From the NCBI GenBank assembly GCA_964622775.1, contig CAZUSO010000024.1, positions 1-41,639 of the forward strand: 41,639 bases of DNA, written 5' to 3'. Positions 33,944 to 41,639 of this stretch are shown here, piece by piece. The notes under the pieces were generated by a model, which was given only the letters and a program-made list of their open reading frames with translations, had not been told where the DNA came from and ran no database searches. The stretch comes from CAZUSO01 sp964622775. Lineage in GTDB: Bacteria > Bacteroidota > Bacteroidia > Chitinophagales > Chitinophagaceae. The position numbers and the translations under genes were made by a program. The first letter of the stretch is position 1. Every line of letters starts with the position of its first letter.

Positions 33944-35002
33944 ATGAGAGAGATTTACTACAATTCAGATATTACACCAAAATCCGAAAATGAAATAAAG
34001 TTGCTTGCGCTATATTATGACAAGATAAACATTGTTAATGATGCTGTTTATGCTCCAAAGTTTAGCAAAGCAAATGGAAAATTTGAGTTTGATGGAGTAG
34101 AAGATTTTCAGTTTATTCCTAATAGGTTTACAACTGATTATAAGGTTCTTATTGATGAAAATATAATTACAATAACTGAAAGAAATGAAAACAAGGAAGA
34201 CGAATTTGAAAAAGGGCTTGCAAGTAAAATAAGTGAAATAGTTAATGCAAATCATAACTTAATATTTCCAAATCACCCGACCGAGAAAGACGGTAAAATA
34301 GTTACTGAAGAGGTTTATGACATAATGAAAAATATGTGGGATTTTGAGTGGGGAAAGCCTGTTGAGGTGGATTTAATATGGTGGTATTATTCTTTTAAAT
34401 TAAAGTGGTTTCTAAAACTTTTGATAGAGGGAAAAACTTGCATAAGCAGTAGTAACAATTTAAATACTCTCTTTTCCGCATTTATTCAACAATCAGCCAA
34501 ATCAAACAACAATTTAAGAACTCAAGGTTACACAAAGTCATTAGCACTTGACGCTTTAAAAATCAGTTTACCGAATCCGGATATTTTAAGTTTTGATGAC
34601 CTATTAGAACTTAAACTAAAATTAAAAGATGAATTGGGATTATTTTATCAAACAATAAATACCATCGAAGTTAAAAACAAACAGCTTTACAATATTGATT
34701 TAAAAGACAACGAATATCAAAGCATTTTCTTTAGTGAAATACAAAAGCCTCTTATTGATTTAGAAAGCAAAATGAAAAACCTGAATAGTAAAACATTTAG
34801 GAAGTTCATTGAAAAAATGCAAAATCCCAAAACCTATATCCCGTTAATAGGAACAGTAGTTGCAAGTATGCCAATACATTACGCTTTATTAAGCTCTTTA
34901 GGTTTGACGGGAGGAATGACATTGTTAGAATACAAAGAAGAAAAAAGGGAGCTTCAAAATAACGGATTATATTTTTTACTCAAATTGAAAGGCAATCATT
35001 AG
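33944..35002 (+). CDS. Unknown cargo protein B (two-gene unit)
   Basis: 352 residues and unrecognised. The beginning, MREIYYNSDITPKSENEIK and LLALYYDKINIVNDAVY, recalls proteins of the DUF6236 kind that open with a strand and LYYDKI, but this is weak. The middle is helical (FDDLLELKLKLKDELGLFYQ). A hydrophobic, glycine-rich stretch at about 297-328 (YIPLIGTVVASMPIHYALLS, then GLTGGMTLL) could insert into a membrane or form a buried hairpin. A charged tail follows. It is co-oriented with gene A and followed by a strong terminator, so the two form a closed unit. The very low GC content suggests separate acquisition. Confidence 0.65.
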   Translation: MREIYYNSDITPKSENEIKLLALYYDKINIVNDAVYAPKFSKANGKFEFDGVEDFQFIPNRFTTDYKVLIDENIITITERNENKEDEFEKGLASKISEIVNANHNLIFPNHPTEKDGKIVTEEVYDIMKNMWDFEWGKPVEVDLIWWYYSFKLKWFLKLLIEGKTCISSSNNLNTLFSAFIQQSAKSNNNLRTQGYTKSLALDALKISLPNPDILSFDDLLELKLKLKDELGLFYQTINTIEVKNKQLYNIDLKDNEYQSIFFSEIQKPLIDLESKMKNLNSKTFRKFIEKMQNPKTYIPLIGTVVASMPIHYALLSSLGLTGGMTLLEYKEEKRELQNNGLYFLLKLKGNH

Positions 35003-35030
35003 ATAAATTCCTCATTTTTTTCTCATCTAA

Positions 35031-35062
35031 AAGAACAGCATCCTCGGTGCTGTTCTTTTTTT
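35031..35062 (+). terminator. Terminator of the two-gene cargo unit
   Basis: AAGAACAGCA pairs with TGCTGTTCTT across a 7-nt loop, followed by TTTTTTT. It is a textbook rho-independent terminator. The following 35063-35264 holds only a short inverted repeat (TATATGT/ACATAT near 35074-35096). Confidence 0.88.
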
Positions 35063-35264
35063 GCTTGTTTGCCTATATGTGTATATAGACATATCCTCTG
35101 TTTTGATGCCCGACCATTTAGGGCAAAACGCAGCAAACAGTTTATAAACCGCACTTTATACCAAATGCAAAAAAATCAAAAAATCTGCCTTTTTGATAGA
35201 CACATATCGGAAGACAAACCGAGCCACGCAATCCAATTTTGTACAGTAATTAAAGCGTATCGGT

Positions 35265-35573
35265 ATGAACATAGACAGAATGGAATTTATCGCATGGATG
35301 GAACGCATTATGGAGCGTTTTGATATACTGAAAGACCATATCAGCGATATACAGAAACAGCGCAACAGCATAGACGGCGAAGAATTACTGGACAATCAGG
35401 ACTTGCTACAAATGCTCAAAATCAGCCACCGTTCCTTGCAGCGTTACCGCTCATCCGGTAAGCTGCCGTACTATACCATTAGCGGCAAGCTGTATTACAA
35501 GCTATCCGATGTACACCAGTTCATAAGGGAAAGTTTTAACGTACCCCTGCAACGGACAAAGGACAATAAATGA
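35265..35573 (+). CDS. Helix-turn-helix DNA-binding protein (excisionase-like)
   Basis: 102 residues. An N-terminal helix (FIAWMERIMERFDILKDHI) is followed by a MerR/excisionase-type winged helix: LLDNQDLLQMLKISHRSLQR, YRSSGKLPYYTISGKLYYK, LSDVHQFIRESF. Proteins of this form are standard in Bacteroidota conjugative transposons beside DUF3945 and topB genes, and are related to the Xis2c/Exc region factors of CTnDOT. It overlaps the next open frame by 4 nt. Confidence 0.88.
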   Translation: MNIDRMEFIAWMERIMERFDILKDHISDIQKQRNSIDGEELLDNQDLLQMLKISHRSLQRYRSSGKLPYYTISGKLYYKLSDVHQFIRESFNVPLQRTKDNK

Positions 35574-35600
35574 CAAACAGTGCCACCCAAAGACAAGTAC

Positions 35601-35618
35601 AGCCTATGCGTATAGGCT
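35601..35618 (+). promoter_or_regulatory. Leader hairpin before the DUF3945 gene
   Basis: AGCCTAT, gcgt, ATAGGCT form a 7-bp stem with a 4-nt loop between the HTH stop and the preferred ATG at 35660. It may affect translation of the downstream gene. The evidence is structural only. Confidence 0.35.
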
Positions 35619-35659
35619 TCGCCTACTTTCGGAAAATAACAACATTTAAAACCAGTATC

Positions 35660-37138
35660 ATGAGCGAACAAACTATTGAAAATCCGCAATTACCCGAACA
35701 GCTTTCGGATATTTTGCTGGTGATGGATAAGGAGAAAAAGAAAATCCAAGCCGTAACAGGTATTGGCAAAAACGGCGAACTGGAAACCGTTGATGCCGAT
35801 AAAAAGAACCAAAGCCAGTTCATGCGGGTGGACAAAAGCGGGGATGTATTTTCTAACTTCTTCTCCAACTTTTGGCGACAGCTTAAAAACCCTTCCCACT
35901 TCAACTTTTTTAAAGTCCCGGCAGAAGAAGCGGTTGATACCGCCAAAGAAATGCAGAAACAGGTTGATGCGCCTACCAAAGAGGGCGAAGCATTAATGGC
36001 AAAGCATGAGGTCAAAGAGCCAAAGGAGCAACAACAGGAAAATAAAAAAGATATGGAAACAGCACAGACACCGCCTAATACAGCACAGGCGACACCTGAA
36101 ACAACCGAGTACCGTTTCAAGCCGGAACAGATTGATTGGGAAACCATGAACAATTTAGGGTTGAGCAAGGAAAGGCTCGAAAAAGCAGGCGTAATGGACA
36201 CCCTGTTAAAAGGGTACAAAACCAATATATTGATGCCGATAAGCCTCAACCTCGGTACGGCAGTTACCCGCATGGATGCAAGGCTTTCGCTGCAACCCGG
36301 CGAAAACGGGAATGCAGTTGTTGCCATTCACGGCATCCGTAAAGAGCCAAACCTTAATACCCCTTTCTTTGGTCATGAATTTACCAAAGAGGATAAAGAA
36401 AATTTGCTCAAAACAGGGAACATGGGGCGTGTGGTGGATTTGACCAACCCCAAGACCGGGGAAAAAATACCGTCCATTATCAGCATTGACCGATTGACGA
36501 ATGAGGTTGTTGCCTTACGGCAGGAATGGATGAGAATACCCAATGAATTTAAAGGCGTAACACTCAATGCAGAACAAAAGCAAACCTTGCTGGATGGTAA
36601 ACCGCTCCATTTGGAGGGCATGATTTCCAAGAAAGGCGAACCTTTTAATGCTCCCATTCAATACAATGCCGATAAGCGTTTTATTGAATTTCTATTTGAC
36701 AGAAGCCATACGAACCAACAAACCCAAAACCAGCAAACGAGCCAGCAGCAGGGACAGCCACCGTATGAAGCACCACGAGCATTCAGGGGCAAAGAGCTGA
36801 CCGACCAGCAATATGAAAAGTATAATGCAGGCACAACGGTTTATGTGGATGGCTTGATTGACAGGAAAGGCGAAAAGTACCAGGGCTATATCACCTTTGA
36901 TAAACAAACCGGGAAAGAGCAATTCTCATTCACTAACCCCAATAAACTGAAAGATAAGATACAGCCTACCGAAGCGCATAAAACACAAACCGCAGTTAAT
37001 TCCGATGGAAAAACCAACGAGGCTACCAAGAATAGCAACGAGCCTTTGAAGCCGAAGCAGCAAGTGCCGAAAGACAAAAAGCAGCAACAGCAAAATGCGC
37101 CCCAAGCTGCGGCTAAACCCAAAGGCATCAAAAGGTAA
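35660..37138 (+). CDS. DUF3945/DUF4099-type conjugative-transposon protein
   Basis: 492 residues from MSEQTIENPQLPEQ. An N-terminal part (ILLVMDKEKKKIQAVTGIG) leads to a DUF4099-type core: FKPEQIDWETMNNLGLSKER, LEKAGVMDTLLKGYKTN, and ARLSLQPGENGNAVVAIHGI. Two related DUF3945-like segments follow, one at FKGVTLNAEQKQTLLDGKPL and one at AFRGKELTDQQYEKYNAGTT, each followed by a KGE-containing strand. The C-terminus is a low-complexity Gln/Lys-rich tail. The function is unknown. It accompanies topB in nearly all such elements. Upstream in-frame ATGs exist (35570), but the first 30 residues they add look non-conserved and span the hairpin. Confidence 0.85.
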   Translation: MSEQTIENPQLPEQLSDILLVMDKEKKKIQAVTGIGKNGELETVDADKKNQSQFMRVDKSGDVFSNFFSNFWRQLKNPSHFNFFKVPAEEAVDTAKEMQKQVDAPTKEGEALMAKHEVKEPKEQQQENKKDMETAQTPPNTAQATPETTEYRFKPEQIDWETMNNLGLSKERLEKAGVMDTLLKGYKTNILMPISLNLGTAVTRMDARLSLQPGENGNAVVAIHGIRKEPNLNTPFFGHEFTKEDKENLLKTGNMGRVVDLTNPKTGEKIPSIISIDRLTNEVVALRQEWMRIPNEFKGVTLNAEQKQTLLDGKPLHLEGMISKKGEPFNAPIQYNADKRFIEFLFDRSHTNQQTQNQQTSQQQGQPPYEAPRAFRGKELTDQQYEKYNAGTTVYVDGLIDRKGEKYQGYITFDKQTGKEQFSFTNPNKLKDKIQPTEAHKTQTAVNSDGKTNEATKNSNEPLKPKQQVPKDKKQQQQNAPQAAAKPKGIKR

Positions 37139-37161
37139 TCACTAAAAAAGGAGGAACTATT

Positions 37162-39240
37162 ATGAAAGCAGTGATTACCGAAAAACCAAGCGTAGCCCGT
37201 GAGATAGCCGCCTTGTTGGGAGCCACCGATAAAAAGGATGGCTACCTGACAGGCAACGGCTATCAGGTTACATGGGCATTGGGGCATTTAGTCGGGTTGG
37301 CTATGCCGGAAGACTACGGGTTACCGGGTTTCCAAAGGGAAGCCTTGCCCATATTGCCCAATCCTTTTATACTGACGGTACGGAAGATAAAAAAGGATAA
37401 AACTTATGTCCCCGATAGCGGGGCTTTAAAACAGTTGAAGATTATAGAGCAGGTCATCGGGCGTTGCGATAGCATTATCGTGGCTACCGATGCCGGGCGT
37501 GAGGGGGAACTCATCTTTAGGTACATTTATGAATACCTGAAATGTAGTAAACCCTTTCAGCGTTTATGGATAAGTTCATTGACCGAAAAAGCGATTAAGC
37601 AAGGTTTCGATAACCTGAAACCCGGAAGCGATTTTGACGGGCTGTTTCATGCCGGACAAGGGCGGAGCCGGGCGGACTGGCTGGTAGGCATCAATGCTTC
37701 GCAGGCGTTGAGCATTGCCGCAGGTCGTGGCGTGTATTCGCTCGGTCGGGTACAAACGCCTACGCTTGTCCTTATCTGCAAACGGTATTTGGAGAACAAA
37801 GACTTTGCCGTTAAAAACTATTGGCAAATCCAGTTGGAACACCGTAAAGAATTTGTGGATTTTAAAAGCCTTTCCAAAACCAAATGGGATGACAAAAAGC
37901 TGGCTGACGATACGCTTAAATCCATCCAGCGAACCGGAACGGCTACCGTTACGGCGGTGGAAGGCAAAACGGTTTCGGAGCAACCGCCTTTGCTGTTTGA
38001 CCTGACAGGCTTGCAAAAGGAAGCCAACAAAAAGTTGGGGCTTTCTGCTGAAGAAACATTGAACATAGCGCAAAGCCTTTACGAAAAGAAGTTTATTACC
38101 TATCCCCGCACCGGAAGCAAATACATACCGGAAGATATGTGGGCTGAAATTCCTGCGCTCATCAGGGCAATGGAAGCAAGGGCATCCTGTAAAGAAGCGG
38201 TTGGAAAAGTGAAATGGGGACGTTTCAATAAACGCATTGTGAACGATGTAAAGATAACAGACCATCACGGTTTGCTCATCACCGAAAAAATCCCGTCCGC
38301 ATTGCCTGCAAAGGAAGATGCGATATACGATATGATTGCCCTGCGATTGCTGGAAGCAGTATCACACGCCTGTTCCAAAGAAATAACCGACATCACGTTG
38401 CAGGCTTTGCACTATGATTTTGCGCTTAAAGGATGTAAAATACTGGAAGCTGGCTGGCGTTCTATCAGGGGCAATTTTACAGAGGAAGACAGTGAACCGA
38501 TATTGGAACTGCCGGAACTAAAGGCAGGTGATGAATTGAAAATCAAAAATGCCGAAGTGCTGGAAAAAAAGACCAAACCGCCGGTGCTTTATACCGAAGC
38601 TGGTTTGTTGTCCGCTATGGAAAATGCAGGCAAAGAAATAAAGAATGAGGACGAACGGAAAGCCCTGCAAGGCATCGGCATTGGCACACCCGCCACAAGA
38701 GCGGCGATAATAGAAACATTATTTAAGCGGGATTATATTAGGCGTGAAAAGAAATCCCTTATCCCTACCGAAAAGGGATTGCAGGTTTACCAATCGGTAA
38801 AGGATAAACGGATTGCCGATGTAGCCATGACCGCCGAATGGGAAATGGCTTTGCAGAAAATAGAAAACAACGAAGCCGATGCAATGGCTTTTCATAAAGG
38901 AATGGAAAGCTATGCCACGTCCATTACGCAGGAATTGTTGAGCATGAGCATTGCAAATGAAAAGCATCCCGAACTCACCTGCCCCAAATGCAAAAGGCAT
39001 AAACTGATTATCAGGGATAAGGTGGTTAAATGCCCGGATGAGGCTTGCAACTGGCTATTGTTCCGCAATATTTGCGGGGTGCAGATAAGCGTAACCGAAG
39101 TTGAAAACCTTGTCCGCAAAAACAAAACATCCCTAATCAAAGGCATGAAAAGCAAAGCGGGTAAAAAATTCGATGCCTTTATCGTCATGAACGATAAAGG
39201 GGAAACCGCTTTTGAATTTAAGACATGCAAAAACAAATAG
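37162..39240 (+). CDS. topB: DNA topoisomerase III, element-encoded
   Basis: A 692-residue type IA topoisomerase. The TOPRIM domain has VITEKPSVAREIA (4-16) and IIVATDAGREGELIFRYI (about 105-122). The active-site tyrosine lies in FITYPRTGSKYIP (Y314). The core continues with GIGTPATRAAIIETLFKRDY. The C-terminal zinc finger CPKCKRHKLIIRDKVVKC and CPDEACNW is about 20 residues long. An excellent Shine-Dalgarno (AAAGGAGG) lies 9 nt before the ATG. It relaxes or decatenates DNA during excision or transfer of the conjugative element, and is distinct from the chromosomal TopA. Confidence 0.95.
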   Translation: MKAVITEKPSVAREIAALLGATDKKDGYLTGNGYQVTWALGHLVGLAMPEDYGLPGFQREALPILPNPFILTVRKIKKDKTYVPDSGALKQLKIIEQVIGRCDSIIVATDAGREGELIFRYIYEYLKCSKPFQRLWISSLTEKAIKQGFDNLKPGSDFDGLFHAGQGRSRADWLVGINASQALSIAAGRGVYSLGRVQTPTLVLICKRYLENKDFAVKNYWQIQLEHRKEFVDFKSLSKTKWDDKKLADDTLKSIQRTGTATVTAVEGKTVSEQPPLLFDLTGLQKEANKKLGLSAEETLNIAQSLYEKKFITYPRTGSKYIPEDMWAEIPALIRAMEARASCKEAVGKVKWGRFNKRIVNDVKITDHHGLLITEKIPSALPAKEDAIYDMIALRLLEAVSHACSKEITDITLQALHYDFALKGCKILEAGWRSIRGNFTEEDSEPILELPELKAGDELKIKNAEVLEKKTKPPVLYTEAGLLSAMENAGKEIKNEDERKALQGIGIGTPATRAAIIETLFKRDYIRREKKSLIPTEKGLQVYQSVKDKRIADVAMTAEWEMALQKIENNEADAMAFHKGMESYATSITQELLSMSIANEKHPELTCPKCKRHKLIIRDKVVKCPDEACNWLLFRNICGVQISVTEVENLVRKNKTSLIKGMKSKAGKKFDAFIVMNDKGETAFEFKTCKNK

Positions 39241-39258
39241 TTTATTAACATGTATTTC

Positions 39259-39277
39259 AACGGCGTTAATCGCCGTT
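39259..39277. promoter_or_regulatory. AbiE operator box 1 (palindrome)
   Basis: AACGGCG-TTAAT-CGCCGTT is a perfect 7-bp inverted repeat. The same word TTTCAACGGCG recurs at box 2, 62 nt downstream, with the -7 element between them. AbiEi antitoxins of known systems repress their own promoter through such repeats. Confidence 0.75.
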
Positions 39278-39308
39278 ATTTTTGTTTTTATTAAACAATA
39301 TATTTACA

Positions 39309-39316
39309 TACCTTTG
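39309..39316 (+). promoter_or_regulatory. -7 element of the abiEi-abiEii promoter
   Basis: TACCTTTG matches TAnnTTTG. A TTG lies 24 nt upstream, longer than the usual spacing. It is framed by the two palindromic boxes, and the start codon follows 44 nt later. Confidence 0.6.
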
Positions 39317-39320
39317 TTTC

Positions 39321-39339
39321 AACGGCGATTAACGCCGTC
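39321..39339. promoter_or_regulatory. AbiE operator box 2 (palindrome)
   Basis: AACGGCG-ATTAA-CGCCGTC begins 5 nt after the -7 box, so it covers the transcription start. The stem is ACGGCG/CGCCGT. Confidence 0.75.
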
Positions 39340-39358
39340 TAAATAAAAATGGGTAAAT

Positions 39359-40147
39359 ATGGCACTCAACCCTGAAAGACGTAAACTGTTGGAGCAAATG
39401 ATGCCCGAAGGTATGATTGTAACCCGCAACTGGCTGGTTGAGCAGGCTTCTTTGGATAAGCATGCCATTGATAACCTTGTGAAAAGCGAACAACTAAAAT
39501 CGTTGTGGAAAGGGCTTTACATACGGGGTAAAGTTCAGCTTTCATGGCAGAGCATGGTTTATACACTACAAGCCATCATGCAAACGGATTTTGTTGCAGG
39601 AGGTTTGACTGCATTGGAGTTAAAGGGGTTTTCCCATTATCTCCCTAACTCAAAAAAAGAAACCGTTCATCTGTATGGCAATGATAAATTGCCTTTGTGG
39701 TTGAATGAACTGGCGGAAAACATAACCTTTACACGGCATACCCGTAATGAACTTTTTTCCGGTATGGAAAAGAAAGTATCTGACAAATATACTTCCTCCG
39801 TTTTTTGGAAAGACGGTATGGACGAACTGAAAGTATCCTGTCCTGAAAAAGCCTGCCTCGAAATGCTGAATGAAGTACCTGCAAAAATCTCGTTGGAGCA
39901 TGCCGACCAGCTTATACAGGGCATGACTTCGTTATCTCCACGAACAATACAGGCATTATTAGAAGCCTGCACCAACGTAAAGGTTAAACGTCTTTTTCTT
40001 TGGCTGGGTTCAAGGCACAACTATATCTGGTTCTCAAAACTGCGCACCGACACCATAGACCTCGGTTCCGGTAACCGGGTAATCGTTAAAGGAGGTGAAC
40101 TGGATAAAACCTATAAAATAACCGTACCTAAAGACTTTCAATCCTAA
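39359..40147 (+). CDS. abiEi: AbiEi antitoxin/autorepressor
   Basis: 262 residues. The N-terminal winged-helix domain (MIVTRNWLVEQASLDKHAID, LVKSEQLKSLWKGLYIRG) is the AbiEi DNA-binding fold that represses its own promoter. The C-terminal AbiEi antitoxin domain holds FVAGGLTALELKGFSHYLP and CPEKACLEMLNEVPAKISLE. It neutralises AbiEii, a nucleotidyltransferase toxin, in the type IV AbiE toxin-antitoxin pair, which can abort phage infection and stabilise mobile elements. The gene lies 2 nt before abiEii and has two palindromic boxes upstream. No RBS stronger than GGGTAA was seen. Confidence 0.9.
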   Translation: MALNPERRKLLEQMMPEGMIVTRNWLVEQASLDKHAIDNLVKSEQLKSLWKGLYIRGKVQLSWQSMVYTLQAIMQTDFVAGGLTALELKGFSHYLPNSKKETVHLYGNDKLPLWLNELAENITFTRHTRNELFSGMEKKVSDKYTSSVFWKDGMDELKVSCPEKACLEMLNEVPAKISLEHADQLIQGMTSLSPRTIQALLEACTNVKVKRLFLWLGSRHNYIWFSKLRTDTIDLGSGNRVIVKGGELDKTYKITVPKDFQS

Positions 40148-40149
40148 AG

Positions 40150-41070
40150 ATGAAAAGAGACAGTATATATTACAAACAGGTTCAGCTATTGGTGCGTGTC
40201 CTGCCTCTTTTAGACAGCGAAAAGTGTTTTGCACTCAAAGGCGGCACTGCCATAAACCTGTTCTATCGGGAGTTACCCAGGTTGTCGGTAGATATTGATT
40301 TACTGTACCTGCCCTCCGAAGCCCGTGAAGAAGCGCTGCCCAATATCCGTACTGCGCTGTCCCGGTTGAGCGGGCTGATTAAGAAAACCATTCCGGGCAT
40401 CCATATACAAAATACCCACGAACAGGGCAATGCACTCCGTTTAATCCTGCAATCAGGGGATGTACGCATCAAAGTGGAACTGTCGCCCGTTATCCGGGGA
40501 ACGGTATTTCCTGAAATCCGAATGGAGGTTTGCGAAACCGTAGAGCGGGAATTTGGATATGCCGAAATACAGGTAGCTTCATTACCCGATTTATATGCCG
40601 GAAAGATTTGTGCAGCATTGGACAGGCAGCATCCCCGTGATTTATTCGATATAAAATTTCTTTTGGAAAATGAAGGGTTCACGGAAGATTTGCGAAAAAC
40701 ATTCCTCGTTTTCTTAATCAGTCATCAGCGACCGATGGCAGAACTGCTCGCCCCTCACCGCAAAGAGATACGTGAGGTATATGAGGCAGAGTTCAAACAA
40801 ATGACAGAAGTGGATATTCCTGTTGAAGAACTGGAACAGACAAGGGAGCAACTGATAGCCATTATCAATAAAGAAATGACAGCAGAGGAACGCGCGTTTT
40901 TGTTGTCATTTAAAGAACTAAATCCGAAATGGGAATTATTAGGGCTCGATAATATCGTTGAAGTTTCAAAGTTGCCGTCCGTACAGTGGAAACTGCTTAA
41001 CCTTTCAAAAATGGACGATAAAAAGTATAGACAAGCAATCGAAAAACTGAAAGAGGTTTTAATGCCGTAA
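40150..41070 (+). CDS. abiEii: AbiEii nucleotidyltransferase toxin
   Basis: 306 residues. The nucleotidyltransferase signature is FALKGGTAINLFYRELPRLS (GGTA at 31-34), followed by VDIDLLYLP (D48 and D50 as metal ligands). The third acidic strand and helical part include VRIKVELSPVIRG, and YAGKICAALDRQHPRDLFDI is the typical AbiEii core. It adds nucleotides to a target (in related toxins, tRNA 3' ends), blocking translation until AbiEi inhibits it. It is complete and co-transcribed with abiEi. Confidence 0.92.
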   Translation: MKRDSIYYKQVQLLVRVLPLLDSEKCFALKGGTAINLFYRELPRLSVDIDLLYLPSEAREEALPNIRTALSRLSGLIKKTIPGIHIQNTHEQGNALRLILQSGDVRIKVELSPVIRGTVFPEIRMEVCETVEREFGYAEIQVASLPDLYAGKICAALDRQHPRDLFDIKFLLENEGFTEDLRKTFLVFLISHQRPMAELLAPHRKEIREVYEAEFKQMTEVDIPVEELEQTREQLIAIINKEMTAEERAFLLSFKELNPKWELLGLDNIVEVSKLPSVQWKLLNLSKMDDKKYRQAIEKLKEVLMP

Positions 41071-41233
41071 AATGCTTTATTTCCTGAACGGCATTTAGCG
41101 TGAGGGATAGCAGCGGCATCCTTTTGTGAGAAGCGAACAAAAGATATAGCGGATAGCCCGACAGCGTTTGCTTTTTTGCAGTGGCTATTGTATGGGCAAA
41201 TGCAAGCGGTGGCACGCCCTGATAAAACTGCGT
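41071..41233. other. Conserved-looking noncoding segment with hairpin
   Basis: No gene was found here. It holds a hairpin, CTTTTGT/ACAAAAG (41121-41143), with a 9-nt loop, followed by ATATAGCGGATAGCCCGACA and GCAAGCGGTGGCACGCCCTG. From memory, strings of this kind recur near mobilisation genes and rteC in Bacteroidota conjugative elements, so an origin-of-transfer-related or structured-RNA role is possible. I cannot check this here. Confidence 0.35.
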
Positions 41234-41308
41234 TTACCTTTCGTCCTGCTCATCCATTTTCCTAATAAGTTCGTCCCGCAAAGCATCGAGGAACTTCGTC
41301 CGGTTCAT
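41234..41308 (-). CDS. Very short reading frame coupled to the second rteC
   Basis: 24 codons, MNRTKFLDALRDELIRKMDE and onward to QDER. It starts inside the stop of the truncated rteC (ATGA overlap). The amphipathic helix-like composition and the coupling make it look like the N-terminus of a small transposon protein. It may be a real micro-gene or a truncated remnant. Confidence 0.3.
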   Translation of the reverse strand: MNRTKFLDALRDELIRKMDEQDER

Positions 41309-41587
41309 TTTCCTGCTTCGTAGTTCCAAATATAGGTGTGATAAAAATCGCCCAAATTAATATTGAGCATATCTTCAAATGTTTTAACGATGACTTTAAT
41401 ATCGCTGTTCCCGTTATCAAAAACGCCCTGATAGTGCAGCGCATAAATCAGTTCTATCAATCCGGTTTTGCTGCCCGTCCAGTTCACTTTTTGCGGTGCT
41501 ATTGATTTGTCTTCCGGGATTTTATTATAAAGCTGGTCTTCGATATATACCTGTATCAAATCATTGGCTATTATTTTGGCTACCTTA
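41305..41587 (-). pseudogene. rteC: Second rteC homolog, C-terminal part only
   Basis: In-frame translation starts at about 41587 with VAKIIANDLIQVYI, continues as WTGSKTGLIELIYALHYQGV, and ends DFYHTYIWNYEAGK. This matches the C-terminal third of RteC, although the copy is clearly different from the one at 32355-33203. Upstream the frame closes at once with TAA, in a sequence that looks like an insertion-sequence end. About 190 N-terminal residues are missing. An ATG at 41559 exists inside the fragment but would give only 84 residues. Confidence 0.7.
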
Positions 41588-41639
41588 GAGCCTGTTTAAA
41601 AAATAAATAAAAAAGCACCAGTATTGTATGTTGAGCCAT
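41588..41639. mobile_element. Probable end of an insertion sequence, running out of the window
   Basis: GAGCCTGTTTAAAAAATA begins exactly where the rteC reading frame breaks. Its form (GAGnCTGTnTAAA) is like the terminal repeat of the MITE-like element at 7988. The remaining 50 nt carry no identifiable transposase, so the family and the far end cannot be determined. Confidence 0.45.

Noticed and set aside
1..41639. CRISPR array, rRNA or retron elements
   Set aside because: No regularly spaced repeats, no rRNA signatures and no reverse-transcriptase motif were found on either strand.

Overview
The window looks like a Bacteroidota chromosome segment, most likely of the Chitinophagales/Sphingobacteriia type. 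The evidence is the class-specific TAnnTTTG -7 promoter elements, two large secreted proteins with type IX secretion C-terminal sorting domains, and conjugative-transposon genes of the RteC / DUF3945 / TopB kind, which are typical of this phylum. No similarity search could be run, so family names rest on motifs, length and gene order.

Region 1 (1-17000) is mostly ordinary chromosome. It holds a frameshifted PAS-LuxR regulator, an ABC-F ATPase, sucD, two paralogous T9SS-exported proteins flanking a glycosyltransferase/methyltransferase pair, a YtxH-like protein, a rhodanese, a conserved hypothetical, a LutA-like Fe-S protein, prs and the L25/CTC ribosomal protein gene. These are followed by a graveyard (14093-15169) of three broken genes: an IS256-type transposase end, a DUF1016/YhcG nuclease fragment and a multiply frameshifted unknown. 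An FMN reductase/LLM monooxygenase operon closes the region.

Region 2 (about 16.9-32.1 kb) is a defence island. Nine genes on the minus strand are packed into what looks like one operon: rloA, rloB, a SIR2-domain protein, a HerA-type ATPase with a C-terminal KTSC domain, a PD-(D/E)XK-like nuclease, and a complete Wadjet set jetA-jetB-jetC-jetD. One promoter-like site, overlapped by two nearly identical palindromic boxes, sits upstream of rloA. A divergently transcribed large serine recombinase gene with a frameshift lies at the right edge. Related short sequences (a 16-bp direct repeat, and a hairpin followed by a tRNA-T-arm-like 17-mer) occur at both margins and suggest that the island arrived as a mobile unit.

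Region 3 (about 32.2-41.6 kb) is part of a conjugative transposon: rteC, an AT-rich two-gene cargo of unknown function, an excisionase-like HTH gene, a DUF3945/DUF4099 protein, topB, and an AbiEi/AbiEii system with twin palindromic operators. At the right end a second rteC is cut off by what looks like the end of an insertion sequence. The best candidates for something undescribed are the SIR2-HerA(KTSC)-nuclease triad inside the nine-gene defence operon, and the two-gene cargo at 33319-35002.
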